Part shown: positions 52,962 to 61,792 of the stretch, piece after piece
Layout: each line of letters opens with the position of its first letter
Numbering within the stretch: position 1 is the stretch's first letter
NCBI GenBank assembly: GCA_934661375.1
Contig: CAKUJH010000017.1
Span: forward strand, 1 to 64,000
DNA from: an uncultured Victivallales bacterium
Lineage (GTDB): Bacteria > Verrucomicrobiota > Lentisphaeria > Victivallales > UBA1829
Reading direction: 5' to 3'
Length of the DNA: 64,000 bases
Notes under the pieces: model-generated
Told to the model about the DNA's origin: nothing
Seen by the model: only the letters and a program-made list of their open reading frames with translations
Databases searched by the model: none
Position numbers and translations under genes: made by a program

Positions 52962-53148
52962 AAGTTGAGTCTCCTTTCTGCTTTTTTAATTTCTTGTATA
53001 GGTAAGTGTCATTCAGGTATTTTAAAATGTCAAGGGGGGAAGAAAAGATTTTTTTGAAAAAAAAGCGGTCAGCCGGAAAACCGATGTGCCGCTGCCGGAA
53101 TCCCTGCCGCTTCAGCGTAAAATATTTTGATAAAAAACAGGCGTATAC

Positions 53149-53177
53149 TTGATATTCTGCAATATTATTGCTATATT
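53149..53177 (+). promoter_or_regulatory. promoter of the sigma/ESCRT-like operon
   Basis: -35 TTGATA (53149-53154), 17-nt spacer, -10 TATATT (53172-53177). Transcription should begin near 53184, giving a leader of about 340 nt before the sigma-factor gene. From 52962 to 53148 nothing else is recognised. Confidence 0.6.
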
Positions 53178-53228
53178 ATGCTATTGTTATTATGATAATT
53201 CTGATGTATGGAGAGGAAAGGGAAACAA

Positions 53229-53527
<299 letters not shown>

Positions 53528-53531
<4 letters not shown>

Positions 53532-54106
53532 CAGAAGCCAGTTTCTTTGAAAGTATGACAGATGCAGAAATTGTCGATCTGCTGAAAAAACAGAATCATC
53601 CTGCCTGGGATTACGTTTTTGCACATGCCGGACTGCCGGTTCTGAAGAAACCTCATATCCGGGGAATCATGCGGGACCGTCAGCTGAGCAATCTGGATGT
53701 CTACGGTCTGCTTTATGATGAAATGAACTATTACGGGAAGATTCATCAGTACAAAGGCGGTTCCGTGATGGGGTGGATCAAGCTGTGGGTGTGGGGATTG
53801 GTTCACAGATATTGCAAAAAAAATCCATATTCAGTGTCAGATGAAGAGGCTTCAAATGCCTTAATATCAATGAAGGCACCGGAGCCGAAAACGGAGATGC
53901 GCGAAATCGCGGACCGCTGTTTTCGGGAACTCTGGCAGGAAGCTCCCCTGAGAGCGTACGTGCTTGAGCTGAAACTGAATTGCAATCTGTCTGCCAGGGA
54001 GATCAAAGATCTCCTGAATCTGAGCAGTGAAGACAATGTGAATCAGCTTTTTTCACGTGCGCTGAAAGATATGAAACGACTGAGAAGGAAATATGAAAAT
54101 GAATGA
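53528..54106 (+). CDS. ECF-like sigma-70 family factor
   Basis: A 192-aa protein. The middle (KGGSVMGWIKLWVWGLVHRYCKK, about 77-99) reads as the end of sigma region 2, and the C-terminus (LKLNCNLSAREIKDLLNLSSEDNVNQLFSRALKDMKRL) as a region-4 helix-turn-helix. This matches small ECF-type factors, though with weak similarity in region 2. It would direct RNA polymerase to its own or stress promoters. GAGG lies eight bases before the ATG. It is followed by an overlapping gene with an anti-sigma zinc motif, which strengthens the call. Confidence 0.72.
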
Positions 54107-54809
54107 AGCCTGTCCAAGCGAAGCCCGGCTGATTGAATTTGCACTGACTCCTTTGCAGGAGGAGAACGTGGATATCGCAGTGCATATTCTCCACTGCCGG
54201 GACTGTGCAAAAAAACTGTATCTGATGAATCAGGTTATCTTATCGCATTGCGAGGTTACACCGGAAGACTGGGCGGAAATCAAAAGTTTCAGACCGCGCA
54301 GAAATCCGGCAGTCAATGACAGAAATCCGGCAGTCAATGACTTGTGGCAGAAAGTGGAACGGCTCCTGAATTACATCATTCCGGCTGATTTTGAATTCAT
54401 CCATGCTTATGAAGAACAGCCGCTGGTCGCCGCGTCATCGGGAAAGGAACCTCCGCATGACAGCCGCCGTGTCCGCCGGGAAGACCGCGAGGCGTCTCCG
54501 AGTATCAATCTGGTCTTCAAGGCGGACTGCGAGGACGATGATCCTCATTTCTGGACCGCATCCCTGCAGCTTGATCTGACCGTGGGGAGTGATGACTTGC
54601 TGCCAATTTCGGTAACGGACTGCAGCGGGAACCCCATTATCCACGGTGTACTGCTGCTGTGCGGACAGACCTTGCTGGTATCCGCCGGGAAAGCCTATAT
54701 TTCCCTGGGAGATTTCCGCCGGAATCTCCGCAATCGGGAGGTTGCCTTCCAGTTCGCCGCAGGGAAACGCGTAGCCGGCAGTCTGGCTTTGGCATTGGAG
54801 GGAGTGTGA
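54099..54809 (+). CDS. ZAS-type anti-sigma-like protein
   Basis: A 236-aa protein with His29-x3-Cys33-x2-Cys36 (HILHCRDC) in an N-terminal helical domain, the zinc motif of ZAS anti-sigma factors. No membrane segment is seen, so it may be a cytoplasmic, redox- or partner-sensitive antagonist. After a charged linker, the C-terminal part (NLVFKADCEDDDPHFWTASLQLDL...) is beta-rich. The start at 54099 is favoured by AAGGAA spacing; it overlaps the sigma gene end. A perfect 21-bp tandem duplication repeats RNPAVND. One base separates it from the next gene. Confidence 0.68.
   Translation: MNEACPSEARLIEFALTPLQEENVDIAVHILHCRDCAKKLYLMNQVILSHCEVTPEDWAEIKSFRPRRNPAVNDRNPAVNDLWQKVERLLNYIIPADFEFIHAYEEQPLVAASSGKEPPHDSRRVRREDREASPSINLVFKADCEDDDPHFWTASLQLDLTVGSDDLLPISVTDCSGNPIIHGVLLLCGQTLLVSAGKAYISLGDFRRNLRNREVAFQFAAGKRVAGSLALALEGV
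54300..54341 (+). repeat. perfect 21-bp tandem duplication
   Basis: AGAAATCCGGCAGTCAATGA plus C occurs twice in a row (54300-54320 and 54321-54341) in the anti-sigma-like gene, keeping frame and adding seven residues. Confidence 0.95.
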
Positions 54810-54810
54810 G

Positions 54811-57800
54811 ATGGAAAAACAGGAATTTCAGCGGCTCGGTTTTATTTCGCAGGAACATTATGAAGCCACACTCAAGACTTTGCGGAGTAATTTCACGGGG
54901 GAATATGCTCCCGGAGGCATGACGGGGTGCATGATGACCCGCAGTGCCGCCGAAAAAGTTCACCGTTACTTTGAAGCATATCAGCAGAACGTGGAAAAGT
55001 GGAATGCGGAGACTCCCAGCGGAAAATATCCTGCGCGGGTGAATCTGACTGCGGGACTGCCGCCGGTTTTTGCCCAAGGGAACCGCGGAACCTGTGTAGC
55101 GCAAGCGGTAACTGGTCTTGCCAATTATTATTTCGGCAAAGACCCGGTTCTGAGTACGGAATACACTTACGGCGTCATAAACAAATATGGATGTGCTGAA
55201 TATGCCAAGGCTTATCCGGCATTCATGGCGGATCCGATGAAATATTTGCAGAGGACAGGCAACATCGATGATGAAGTCGGGACAGCTGCCTGGTATTTGA
55301 ATTTTGCCTTTCCCCAAACCGTAAAAAAGAAAATTGAAGAAAAACGGAAGGCTGAACCCTCCGGAAAATTGTCTGTTACAGAACAGGATTGTGCCGCCTG
55401 GTTGAGTTCGTTGAACCCTGCCGATGAGGACGGCAGTTGGCTTGAGGTTGCCCATCGTGTATTCCTGCAGGAAGGATTCTGCACGGCTAAGGTGCTGCCG
55501 TACAACCCGCTGTTAATCAAAGGTAACGGCGGACATCTCCCCATGCCGGAAAAAGCAGTTCAGGACGCGGCGGCACGCCGGATTACGGATGAACTGCATC
55601 TGTTCAGTGATCCAGACTGTATTGATGAATATAAAAAATTCCTTTCCGGTAACAACGGCAAATGGGAACCCATGCCGGTTGCAATAAGTGTTTTTTGTTT
55701 CCCGTCCTGGCTATGCAGCCCGTTCACCAAGAAAACCGGCTGGTTTCCCATGCCGATTCCAGAGGATGAACTTATTGCAGTTGTTACGGAGGATGCGAAT
55801 CAGTTCATGCAGAAGAATCCGAACGCCACGCAAGAACAGCTTGACCTGTTCATCCTTAAGGAAAAGGAGGAACAGAAAAAAACACGGGGGAATACAATTT
55901 GGGGGTATAAAGATGGCGGTCATGCCATGTTGGCAGTCGGTTATGTGGATGAACCAATGGTTGCAGGAGGCGGTTATCTGCTGGTCCGTAACAGCTGGGC
56001 GGAAACCTGGGCGTGGAGGGCTGAATATCCCGGCTGTGCGAAAATTCCGTATGCCTATATTGAAAATTTCTGCGATGAAGCACTCAGCATCATCAAGCCG
56101 CGTCAGCCGGAGAAAGCAAAAACACCGGAAGCGCCGGTCATTACCGTGAAAACGGATACGGCGGCGAAAAAACAGCCCGGCGGCATACCGTCGCCGGAAG
56201 TCGCGCTTCTGCAGCTCACGGATGATCCCGGAACCCGGCAGGAAGCACTTCATCTGACACACCGCTTGGCAAAGGCAGGGTACCGGGTCCGTTTCGATGT
56301 CGCAAGAGATCCGTCCGGCGAGCTGAAAGAACGGTGGACCGCCTGTCCGAGTTCGGTTCGCGACGTTATTCTGCTGGCGGGGCAGGGCGGCAGTAATTCC
56401 GTTTCCGGAAAGGAACTGACGGAAAGGCTCGCGCAGCTGTCCGGTTCGGGGAAAAACATCATTTCGGTTCAGCTGGGCAAAACCAATTCCGAATTGCAGA
56501 AATCTCTGCCGGAGTCCTGCCGCAAGCTGATTTCCTACAACCGGATCAAAATTCAGTCGGATTCCTTCAATGATGATTTCGACGAACTGAAAATGCGTCT
56601 GAAAAGCCGTCCATTGCAGAATCCGCAGGAAATCAGCGCGTTCTATGAATCATTCCGGGATGCGTTCAAGGCAGCGACCCTTAAAGTCGTTCAGGCGGAA
56701 TACAATACGGATCTTGATCTGTATCATCTGCTGAAAAAGAATATGAGCTTCCGGATGCTCGAAGCACTGATTCTGTATCTGTGCCGCCGGGGATTCCGCA
56801 TTCTTGATTCCGGCGGCTCCCTGATTCCTCATGAACAGTTTTCCGAAAAATTGTCTGCGGGAAAATGCAGTGCCGTTACGCTGGAATCGAAGTCGGTCCG
56901 CGACAGATTCTGCATCCGATTTGACCATAAGCACAAAAAAGGGGTCATCATGAAGAACACCGGAAAAGAAGAAACCAACCGCAAGTCGGTGATCGGCGGG
57001 CTTTATCAGTGCCTGAAATGGCTCTTCACCCCGGTGACGTTCGGTTCCATGCCGGCGCAGAACGCCGGACAGGATGTGCAGGACACGGAACCGAAAATTC
57101 CGGAACGTGCTGAAAAAGTTGCCGCGGCACAGCAGCCGGCGGCAGTCCGGAATGAGAATCCGGAAAGAACTGCGGTGCAGAAACCGGAAAACAACGAAGC
57201 CGCCGAAGCGGTCCGGCGCAAAAACGAATTCAGCGGTATGATTGACCGGAATATCCGCAGTCTGGACATGGATTACTGTTTCCCGGATCTGGAACTTTCG
57301 CTGAAAAACAAACTGCTCCCGTGGAGACTGCAGGTGAAAGAAGTGCATAAGCGGGACTGCCGGATTGAGGATCTGACTGCCCGTCTGGAAGCGGAAGGTC
57401 TGATTTCACCGGAAGATCGGGAGCAGGTGAAAAAGACATCCAGTCTGTCGCTGTATGAACTGAAAAACGGCAGTGTTTCCGTGATGATTGCCGCCGTGTA
57501 TCTGACGCTCTGGAAAAACGGAAAAAAGATGCCGCTGAATGACGCCTGCATGAATCTGCTTCAGGAGTTCAAGGAGTGCCTGAAACATTCCATGACGGAT
57601 TTGTACTGTCCCCGTCTTTCCGGAACCGGACTGCTGCTCGGCACCAGCAATGCGGCGGTCGGCAGTGAACGTGCGGAAGCATACCGGAAAAGCGCGGCGT
57701 CCTTCTGCGGCGGCATCGGCGAATTTGCGATTTACTGTGATTACAACACCGCACTTGAAAAGTGGTTGTTCGTGTTTCCGGAAAGATGGGATGGATATTA

Positions 57801-58266
57801 CTGGTGGCATTTTGTGGAACATCTGCTGCCCATTGACTCGGCGGTCTGCCTGAAAGAGCTTATTGAACGGGGCAATAACGGCTGCACGGTCACGAAGCCG
57901 CGGCTGGAAGAAAATCTGGGGCTGCCTCATGCGATTTTTGCTTCCGCGTTTGCCCGACTCAAACCGGTTCTGACCAAAAAAGGCATGGTGAAAGCGGAGG
58001 ACGGCACCGAGACCGAGGAATATGAACTCAACCTGGAAAAATCAAAAGAGATGTCCTGTTCGATTACCGGACACCGGCGTTTTTCCTATGGTGTGTGGAA
58101 CTATATCCACTGCGTGATTTACAGCGCGGCATTTGCTTTCGGCGGCTATCTCGCTTACACCGTTCTCAATGCGCCGTTGTATATCAGCATTTTCATCATG
58201 GGAGCAGCTTCATTGATTGCCAAAAGCATTGTCGAATGGAATGACAGACGGATTAAAATGCAATAA
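54811..58266 (+). CDS. papain-like cysteine protease / TIR-like / C-terminal membrane fusion protein
   Basis: A 1151-aa protein. Residues about 70-420 form a C1A (papain-like) domain: NRGTCVAQA with Cys95, GGHAMLAVGY with His371 and LLVRNSWAETW with Asn394. Residues about 461-600 alternate strands and helices (VALLQLTDD, RLAKAGYRVRFDVARDPSG, VRDVILLAGQGG, KNIISVQLG, FDELKMRLK) as in TIR-type domains; this is tentative. A disordered Ala/Pro/Glu linker lies near 745-800, then an unassigned domain, and two transmembrane helices close the protein (about 1098-1140). The catalytic parts would face the cytoplasm beside the membrane. The next genes encode ESCRT-III-like and Vps4-like proteins. Confidence 0.75.
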   Translation: MEKQEFQRLGFISQEHYEATLKTLRSNFTGEYAPGGMTGCMMTRSAAEKVHRYFEAYQQNVEKWNAETPSGKYPARVNLTAGLPPVFAQGNRGTCVAQAVTGLANYYFGKDPVLSTEYTYGVINKYGCAEYAKAYPAFMADPMKYLQRTGNIDDEVGTAAWYLNFAFPQTVKKKIEEKRKAEPSGKLSVTEQDCAAWLSSLNPADEDGSWLEVAHRVFLQEGFCTAKVLPYNPLLIKGNGGHLPMPEKAVQDAAARRITDELHLFSDPDCIDEYKKFLSGNNGKWEPMPVAISVFCFPSWLCSPFTKKTGWFPMPIPEDELIAVVTEDANQFMQKNPNATQEQLDLFILKEKEEQKKTRGNTIWGYKDGGHAMLAVGYVDEPMVAGGGYLLVRNSWAETWAWRAEYPGCAKIPYAYIENFCDEALSIIKPRQPEKAKTPEAPVITVKTDTAAKKQPGGIPSPEVALLQLTDDPGTRQEALHLTHRLAKAGYRVRFDVARDPSGELKERWTACPSSVRDVILLAGQGGSNSVSGKELTERLAQLSGSGKNIISVQLGKTNSELQKSLPESCRKLISYNRIKIQSDSFNDDFDELKMRLKSRPLQNPQEISAFYESFRDAFKAATLKVVQAEYNTDLDLYHLLKKNMSFRMLEALILYLCRRGFRILDSGGSLIPHEQFSEKLSAGKCSAVTLESKSVRDRFCIRFDHKHKKGVIMKNTGKEETNRKSVIGGLYQCLKWLFTPVTFGSMPAQNAGQDVQDTEPKIPERAEKVAAAQQPAAVRNENPERTAVQKPENNEAAEAVRRKNEFSGMIDRNIRSLDMDYCFPDLELSLKNKLLPWRLQVKEVHKRDCRIEDLTARLEAEGLISPEDREQVKKTSSLSLYELKNGSVSVMIAAVYLTLWKNGKKMPLNDACMNLLQEFKECLKHSMTDLYCPRLSGTGLLLGTSNAAVGSERAEAYRKSAASFCGGIGEFAIYCDYNTALEKWLFVFPERWDGYYWWHFVEHLLPIDSAVCLKELIERGNNGCTVTKPRLEENLGLPHAIFASAFARLKPVLTKKGMVKAEDGTETEEYELNLEKSKEMSCSITGHRRFSYGVWNYIHCVIYSAAFAFGGYLAYTVLNAPLYISIFIMGAASLIAKSIVEWNDRRIKMQ

Positions 58267-58283
58267 AACAAGGAGAAGAACAG

Positions 58284-58955
58284 ATGGGAATAATGAAACA
58301 CATTGCCGATTTTCTGCGCAAATTGGATGGTGATCAACCGGCGAAGCCTGCTGTTCCGCAGCCGAAAAAATCCGGGATGCTTGATTATGCGGATCTGATT
58401 CGGGAACACGAAGGCAAAGAACGGAATGTTTATGACCGTCTTGCCGATCAGCGTAAGGAAATCGCCAGAAAGGAAGCGGAGCTGAAACGGCTTTTCGCCG
58501 AATATGATCAGGCTTCGCCGTCCATGAAAAGCAGTTATGAGGTGGAGATCCGTTCCCTGGACAAGGATCTGGAAAATCTGAAAAAAGATCTGAAAACCTT
58601 TGCTTTCCAGCTGGAACAGGAAAAGGTGATTCTCCAGAAACTGCGGCATCTCCGCAATTCCGGCGATCATGAAATCGATGAGATGGAAATTCAGAAGATT
58701 ATCCGCGCTGCGGCAAAGGACGTCGATGAGCAGGAAAGGAAACAGGAACTGCTTGACGAACTGGAAAGCGTTCAGTATCCGGAACACTGCGAAGACCAAG
58801 CTGACACGGAACAGAATGAGGCGGAAAATCGCGAAGATTTCAGAAGAATCCGCGCCAAGGTTGTCCCGGAGCAAACGAAGAAAAAAACGCCGGAAAAACC
58901 GGAGGAAAGATCTTCGGAAATTGAAGACATCAAGAAAAAAATCAATTCACTTTAA
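58284..58955 (+). CDS. helical protein, probable second ESCRT-III-like subunit
   Basis: A 223-aa protein with an amphipathic N-terminal helix (MGIMKHIADFLRKL), a basic Pro-rich linker, then a long helical hairpin (about 38-75 and 78-125, turn at ASPS) with heptad pattern, further helices to about 165, an acidic region and a C-terminal tail SEIEDIKKKINSL. That tail fits the MIM1-like pattern of IxxKIxxL with acidic residues before it. This layout is that of ESCRT-III proteins: membrane helix, core hairpin, MIT-binding tail. Similarity could reflect generic coiled coil. AAGGAGAAG precedes the ATG. Confidence 0.55.
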   Translation: MGIMKHIADFLRKLDGDQPAKPAVPQPKKSGMLDYADLIREHEGKERNVYDRLADQRKEIARKEAELKRLFAEYDQASPSMKSSYEVEIRSLDKDLENLKKDLKTFAFQLEQEKVILQKLRHLRNSGDHEIDEMEIQKIIRAAAKDVDEQERKQELLDELESVQYPEHCEDQADTEQNEAENREDFRRIRAKVVPEQTKKKTPEKPEERSSEIEDIKKKINSL

Positions 58956-58977
58956 GAAAAAAAACAGGAGGTAGAAA

Positions 58978-59661
58978 ATGGGATTGCTCGGTGCGATTGG
59001 GGATGCGATTGACAGACATTTCAACAACAAAAATCAGCCGAAGGAGGAACAGCCGACTCAGGAAGACATCCTGTGGAATGCAAAATTCGAAATGAAGCAG
59101 TGCATCAAACGCATGGAGAAAAATATCCACGCGCGCGAGGAAAAAGTCAAGAAAGAATTTGAGAAAGTCAATTCTTTCCTGCGGGCAGGCGACAACCAGG
59201 CAGCCAGATTTCATGCGGAGGCAGTGGCTACTTACCGAAGCCGGATTGCGCAGTCGCACAAACAGCTTGTTACGTTTGAGCTGATGTTCGACAAAATGAA
59301 CGACGGCGCATTTTCCATGGAAGCCACGAAGATTCTCGGCGATATGGCGAAAGCTATCAAAGGAATGGCAGATCCGATGGAGGTCCGGAAACAGCTTCAG
59401 GCAGCCGCTCAATGCGAAGAGATTGTCAACGAACTCGGTGAGACCATGAAGGACACCACCGGCGAAGTCGATGATACGGATATTAAGGTGGCAACGGAAG
59501 AAATCCTGATTCAGGCGGCGAACGGAGTGAACACCAATCCTGAAGAATCGGCTCTGAATCTCAATGGAAATCCCGGCAATACCAATGGAAATGACAGTAT
59601 TGAAACAGAGGCGAACAACGGACTGAAAAGTCTCGAAGACCTGATCAACGGGAAAAAATGA
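58978..59661 (+). CDS. ESCRT-III (CHMP1/Did2-like) protein
   Basis: A 227-aa helical protein. It has an amphipathic N-terminus (MGLLGAIGDAIDRHF), alpha-1 at about 28-67, a tight turn with RAGDNQAARFHAEA (69-82) and alpha-2 to about 110. Next come KILGDMAKAIKGMADPMEV (118-136), a helix containing EEIVNELGETM, an acidic linker, and a Leu-rich tail LKSLEDLINGKK (216-227). Eukaryotic CHMP1 proteins have the same course, including K-G-N-x-x-x-A-R-x-H-A-E at the turn. It would polymerise on membranes and be recycled by the AAA ATPase that follows after 15 bases. GGAGG precedes the ATG. Confidence 0.72.
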   Translation: MGLLGAIGDAIDRHFNNKNQPKEEQPTQEDILWNAKFEMKQCIKRMEKNIHAREEKVKKEFEKVNSFLRAGDNQAARFHAEAVATYRSRIAQSHKQLVTFELMFDKMNDGAFSMEATKILGDMAKAIKGMADPMEVRKQLQAAAQCEEIVNELGETMKDTTGEVDDTDIKVATEEILIQAANGVNTNPEESALNLNGNPGNTNGNDSIETEANNGLKSLEDLINGKK

Positions 59662-59676
59662 TTTGCGGAGAGCAGC

Positions 59677-60834
59677 ATGAGCACATTCAACTATGACCAG
59701 AAAGTCAAACATGAGGCGCTGGCGAAACAGGCATTGGAAGCCGGAAATCTGAAACAGGGTTTTCATCATATCTGCCAGGCTGCCATGTTCTCGTTCCTTT
59801 TGGCAAAATCGAGCGAGAGCAAAATTGCCCGGACCTATCTGGAGCAGGGGAACAAACTGCTGGAAATGGGGCAGACTCTGAAGGAAAAAATCAATGAAGC
59901 GCCGGCAGAAGCGAAAAAAACGGCAGCCGACGGAAACGGCAAGGAAAACTCGGAGAAATCTCTGTTCCAGTCCGTGGAAACGCCGAACATGAAATTTGCC
60001 GATGTGGCGGGAATGGATGACGTCAAACGGAAATTCACGGAAATGGTCATCACTCCGCTGAAACATCCGGAACTGGCAAGCAAATACGGCGTCAAATGCG
60101 GCGGAGGCGTCCTGCTTTACGGTCCGCCGGGAACAGGAAAAACCTTTGTGGCGCGGGCGCTTGCCGGAGAACTGAACGCCCGGTTCTATGTCATCAAGAG
60201 CAGCGATCTGGTGTCCAAATTCGTCGGGGATACCGAAGTCCGGATCAAACGGCTTTTCGAGGAAGTCCGGAAGAATCCGCTGGCGGTGATTTTCATTGAC
60301 GAAATTGACGCGCTGATGCCGGACCGTTCCAAGCAGGACCTCAAGGAATATGACAATAAAATGGTCAATGCCCTGCTGCAGGAAATGGACGGCTTTGAAT
60401 CCAAAGGCGCCAAAAACGTGCTGCTCTTTCTGGGGGCGACCAACCGGCCGTACTGCATGGACAGCGCCTTTCTGCGTCCGGGTCGTGCCGATGTGAAAAT
60501 CCGGGTGGACCTGCCGGATCTGGAATGCCGGCAGAAGATTCTGGAACTGTTCTTCAAATCGCGCGGCTGGAAACTGCCGGAAACCTTGCTGCAGGACGCC
60601 GCAAAACGGACCGAAGGATTCAATTCCGCCGATGTGGACAATCTGGCGCAGATTGTGGTGTCGCTGGCATTTCAGAGCGAAGTCCGGTTCCGTGAATCGC
60701 ATCCGGACGGCGACGAATACACTCCGGATTTCCAGAAACTGTTTGAGGAAGCCTTCAAAACCGCAAAAAGTTCGGTCAATCCGCGGGATCTGGAGCTGCT
60801 GGATCAATGGGAAAAACAAAATGGCATAATTTAA
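59677..60834 (+). CDS. Vps4-like AAA ATPase with MIT-like N-terminal domain
   Basis: A 385-aa ATPase. Residues about 7-73 form three short helices (ALAKQALEAGNLKQGFHHI, YLEQGNKLLEMGQTLKEKI) resembling an MIT domain. The AAA module has Walker A GPPGTGKT at 149-156, the pore-loop SSDLVSKFVGDTEVRIKRLF, Walker B IFIDEID at 205-211 and arginine-finger residues in LRPGR (267, 270). The C-terminus (FEEAFKTAKSSVNPRDLELL) matches the Vps4-type final helix. The pore loop and C-terminus are of the Vps4/katanin clade, while LRPGR is nearer FtsH/Cdc48. It should remodel the adjacent ESCRT-III-like filaments. Confidence 0.8.
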   Translation: MSTFNYDQKVKHEALAKQALEAGNLKQGFHHICQAAMFSFLLAKSSESKIARTYLEQGNKLLEMGQTLKEKINEAPAEAKKTAADGNGKENSEKSLFQSVETPNMKFADVAGMDDVKRKFTEMVITPLKHPELASKYGVKCGGGVLLYGPPGTGKTFVARALAGELNARFYVIKSSDLVSKFVGDTEVRIKRLFEEVRKNPLAVIFIDEIDALMPDRSKQDLKEYDNKMVNALLQEMDGFESKGAKNVLLFLGATNRPYCMDSAFLRPGRADVKIRVDLPDLECRQKILELFFKSRGWKLPETLLQDAAKRTEGFNSADVDNLAQIVVSLAFQSEVRFRESHPDGDEYTPDFQKLFEEAFKTAKSSVNPRDLELLDQWEKQNGII

Positions 60835-60911
60835 AATAAATTGTGTCAGAATGCGGCTGTTCAATTGCCTATTACAGATGAACAGGCAAAATCTGCAAGA
60901 GGAAAAACAAG

Positions 60912-61766
60912 ATGGCACTGAAAAAATTGAATTTTGAGGTTTCTGATCTGACTTCGGGGCTGCTCCGGGATGCAAAAATCAATTTGCAGCAGGATCGGTC
61001 TGCCGTTATGCTTCAGAATGAACAGCTGGAGAAACACAATGCGGAGTTTCAGGCGAAAAACGCTCAGCTTCAGGCAGAAGTGGAGGCGCTCAAACAACGC
61101 ATAAATCAACAGGCGCCGATGGTCGATCTGGCTAAACAGATGCCCGAACTGCTGGTCAACTATGGAAAACGGGAACAAGAAGTGAAAATTCTTAAGCAGC
61201 AGCTGGAAGAAGCGAAAATCTTCATTACCGCCGCCGCCCAGATTCCGGAATTTCAGCAGCAGCTGCGTTCCAAGGATGATGAAATCAAAAATCTGCAGTC
61301 CCGGCTGGAAACTGCAGAAAAGGCTTCGAAGACTTTGCCGAAAGCTCCGCCGCCGGAAGCTGCCGCCGCCCGTATGCCGGTTTCATCCGCCGGAAACGGC
61401 AGACCAGCCGGCAAAGTCCGTCTCGGCAGATCTTCGGCAAGCCCTGTCCGCGCCGCGAAGACCGGGAAACCGGCGGCGTCCCGGACACGTCCTCTGGCAG
61501 GTCGGATGAACCGGTTGATCTATCTGTATAAACTTGCCAAGGAAATGGAACTTCGCCTGTGGATGCCGGAGGAATTCTGTCATCTGGCTGAGCTCGCCAT
61601 CGGTTTTGACAAGGATATGTGCCGGATATTTGTGAAACATATCCGCGAGGAGGCAAAATGTCAGTCTTATCAGGGTTCGTCCTTCAGTTTCCTGGATGAA
61701 TGCCGGAAGGATATGGAAAAGGTTTTCTCAATCCCGCGGATGTCGCGGAAAAATAAAGCACGCTGA
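60912..61766 (+). CDS. coiled-coil protein of the ESCRT-like operon
   Basis: A 284-aa protein. Residues about 25-140 are a Gln/Glu/Lys-rich coiled coil (two or three segments), 140-195 an Ala/Pro/Arg-rich basic linker and 195-284 a compact helical domain (MNRLIYLYKLAKEMELRLW, FCHLAELAIGF, FVKHIREEAKCQ). No membrane segment. GAGGAAAAACAAG precedes the ATG. It follows the ATPase by 77 bases and is 26 bases before the membrane protein. A scaffold or adaptor role is inferred only from structure and place. Confidence 0.7.
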   Translation: MALKKLNFEVSDLTSGLLRDAKINLQQDRSAVMLQNEQLEKHNAEFQAKNAQLQAEVEALKQRINQQAPMVDLAKQMPELLVNYGKREQEVKILKQQLEEAKIFITAAAQIPEFQQQLRSKDDEIKNLQSRLETAEKASKTLPKAPPPEAAAARMPVSSAGNGRPAGKVRLGRSSASPVRAAKTGKPAASRTRPLAGRMNRLIYLYKLAKEMELRLWMPEEFCHLAELAIGFDKDMCRIFVKHIREEAKCQSYQGSSFSFLDECRKDMEKVFSIPRMSRKNKAR

Positions 61767-61792
61767 ATTTTTTTACGGAAAGGGCAGAGGTT

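Noticed and set aside
58942..60975. 677-codon minus-strand frame across the ESCRT-III-like and ATPase genes
   Set aside because: The plus strand has Walker motifs and ribosome sites; the antisense product is Phe/His/Arg-rich with no domain.
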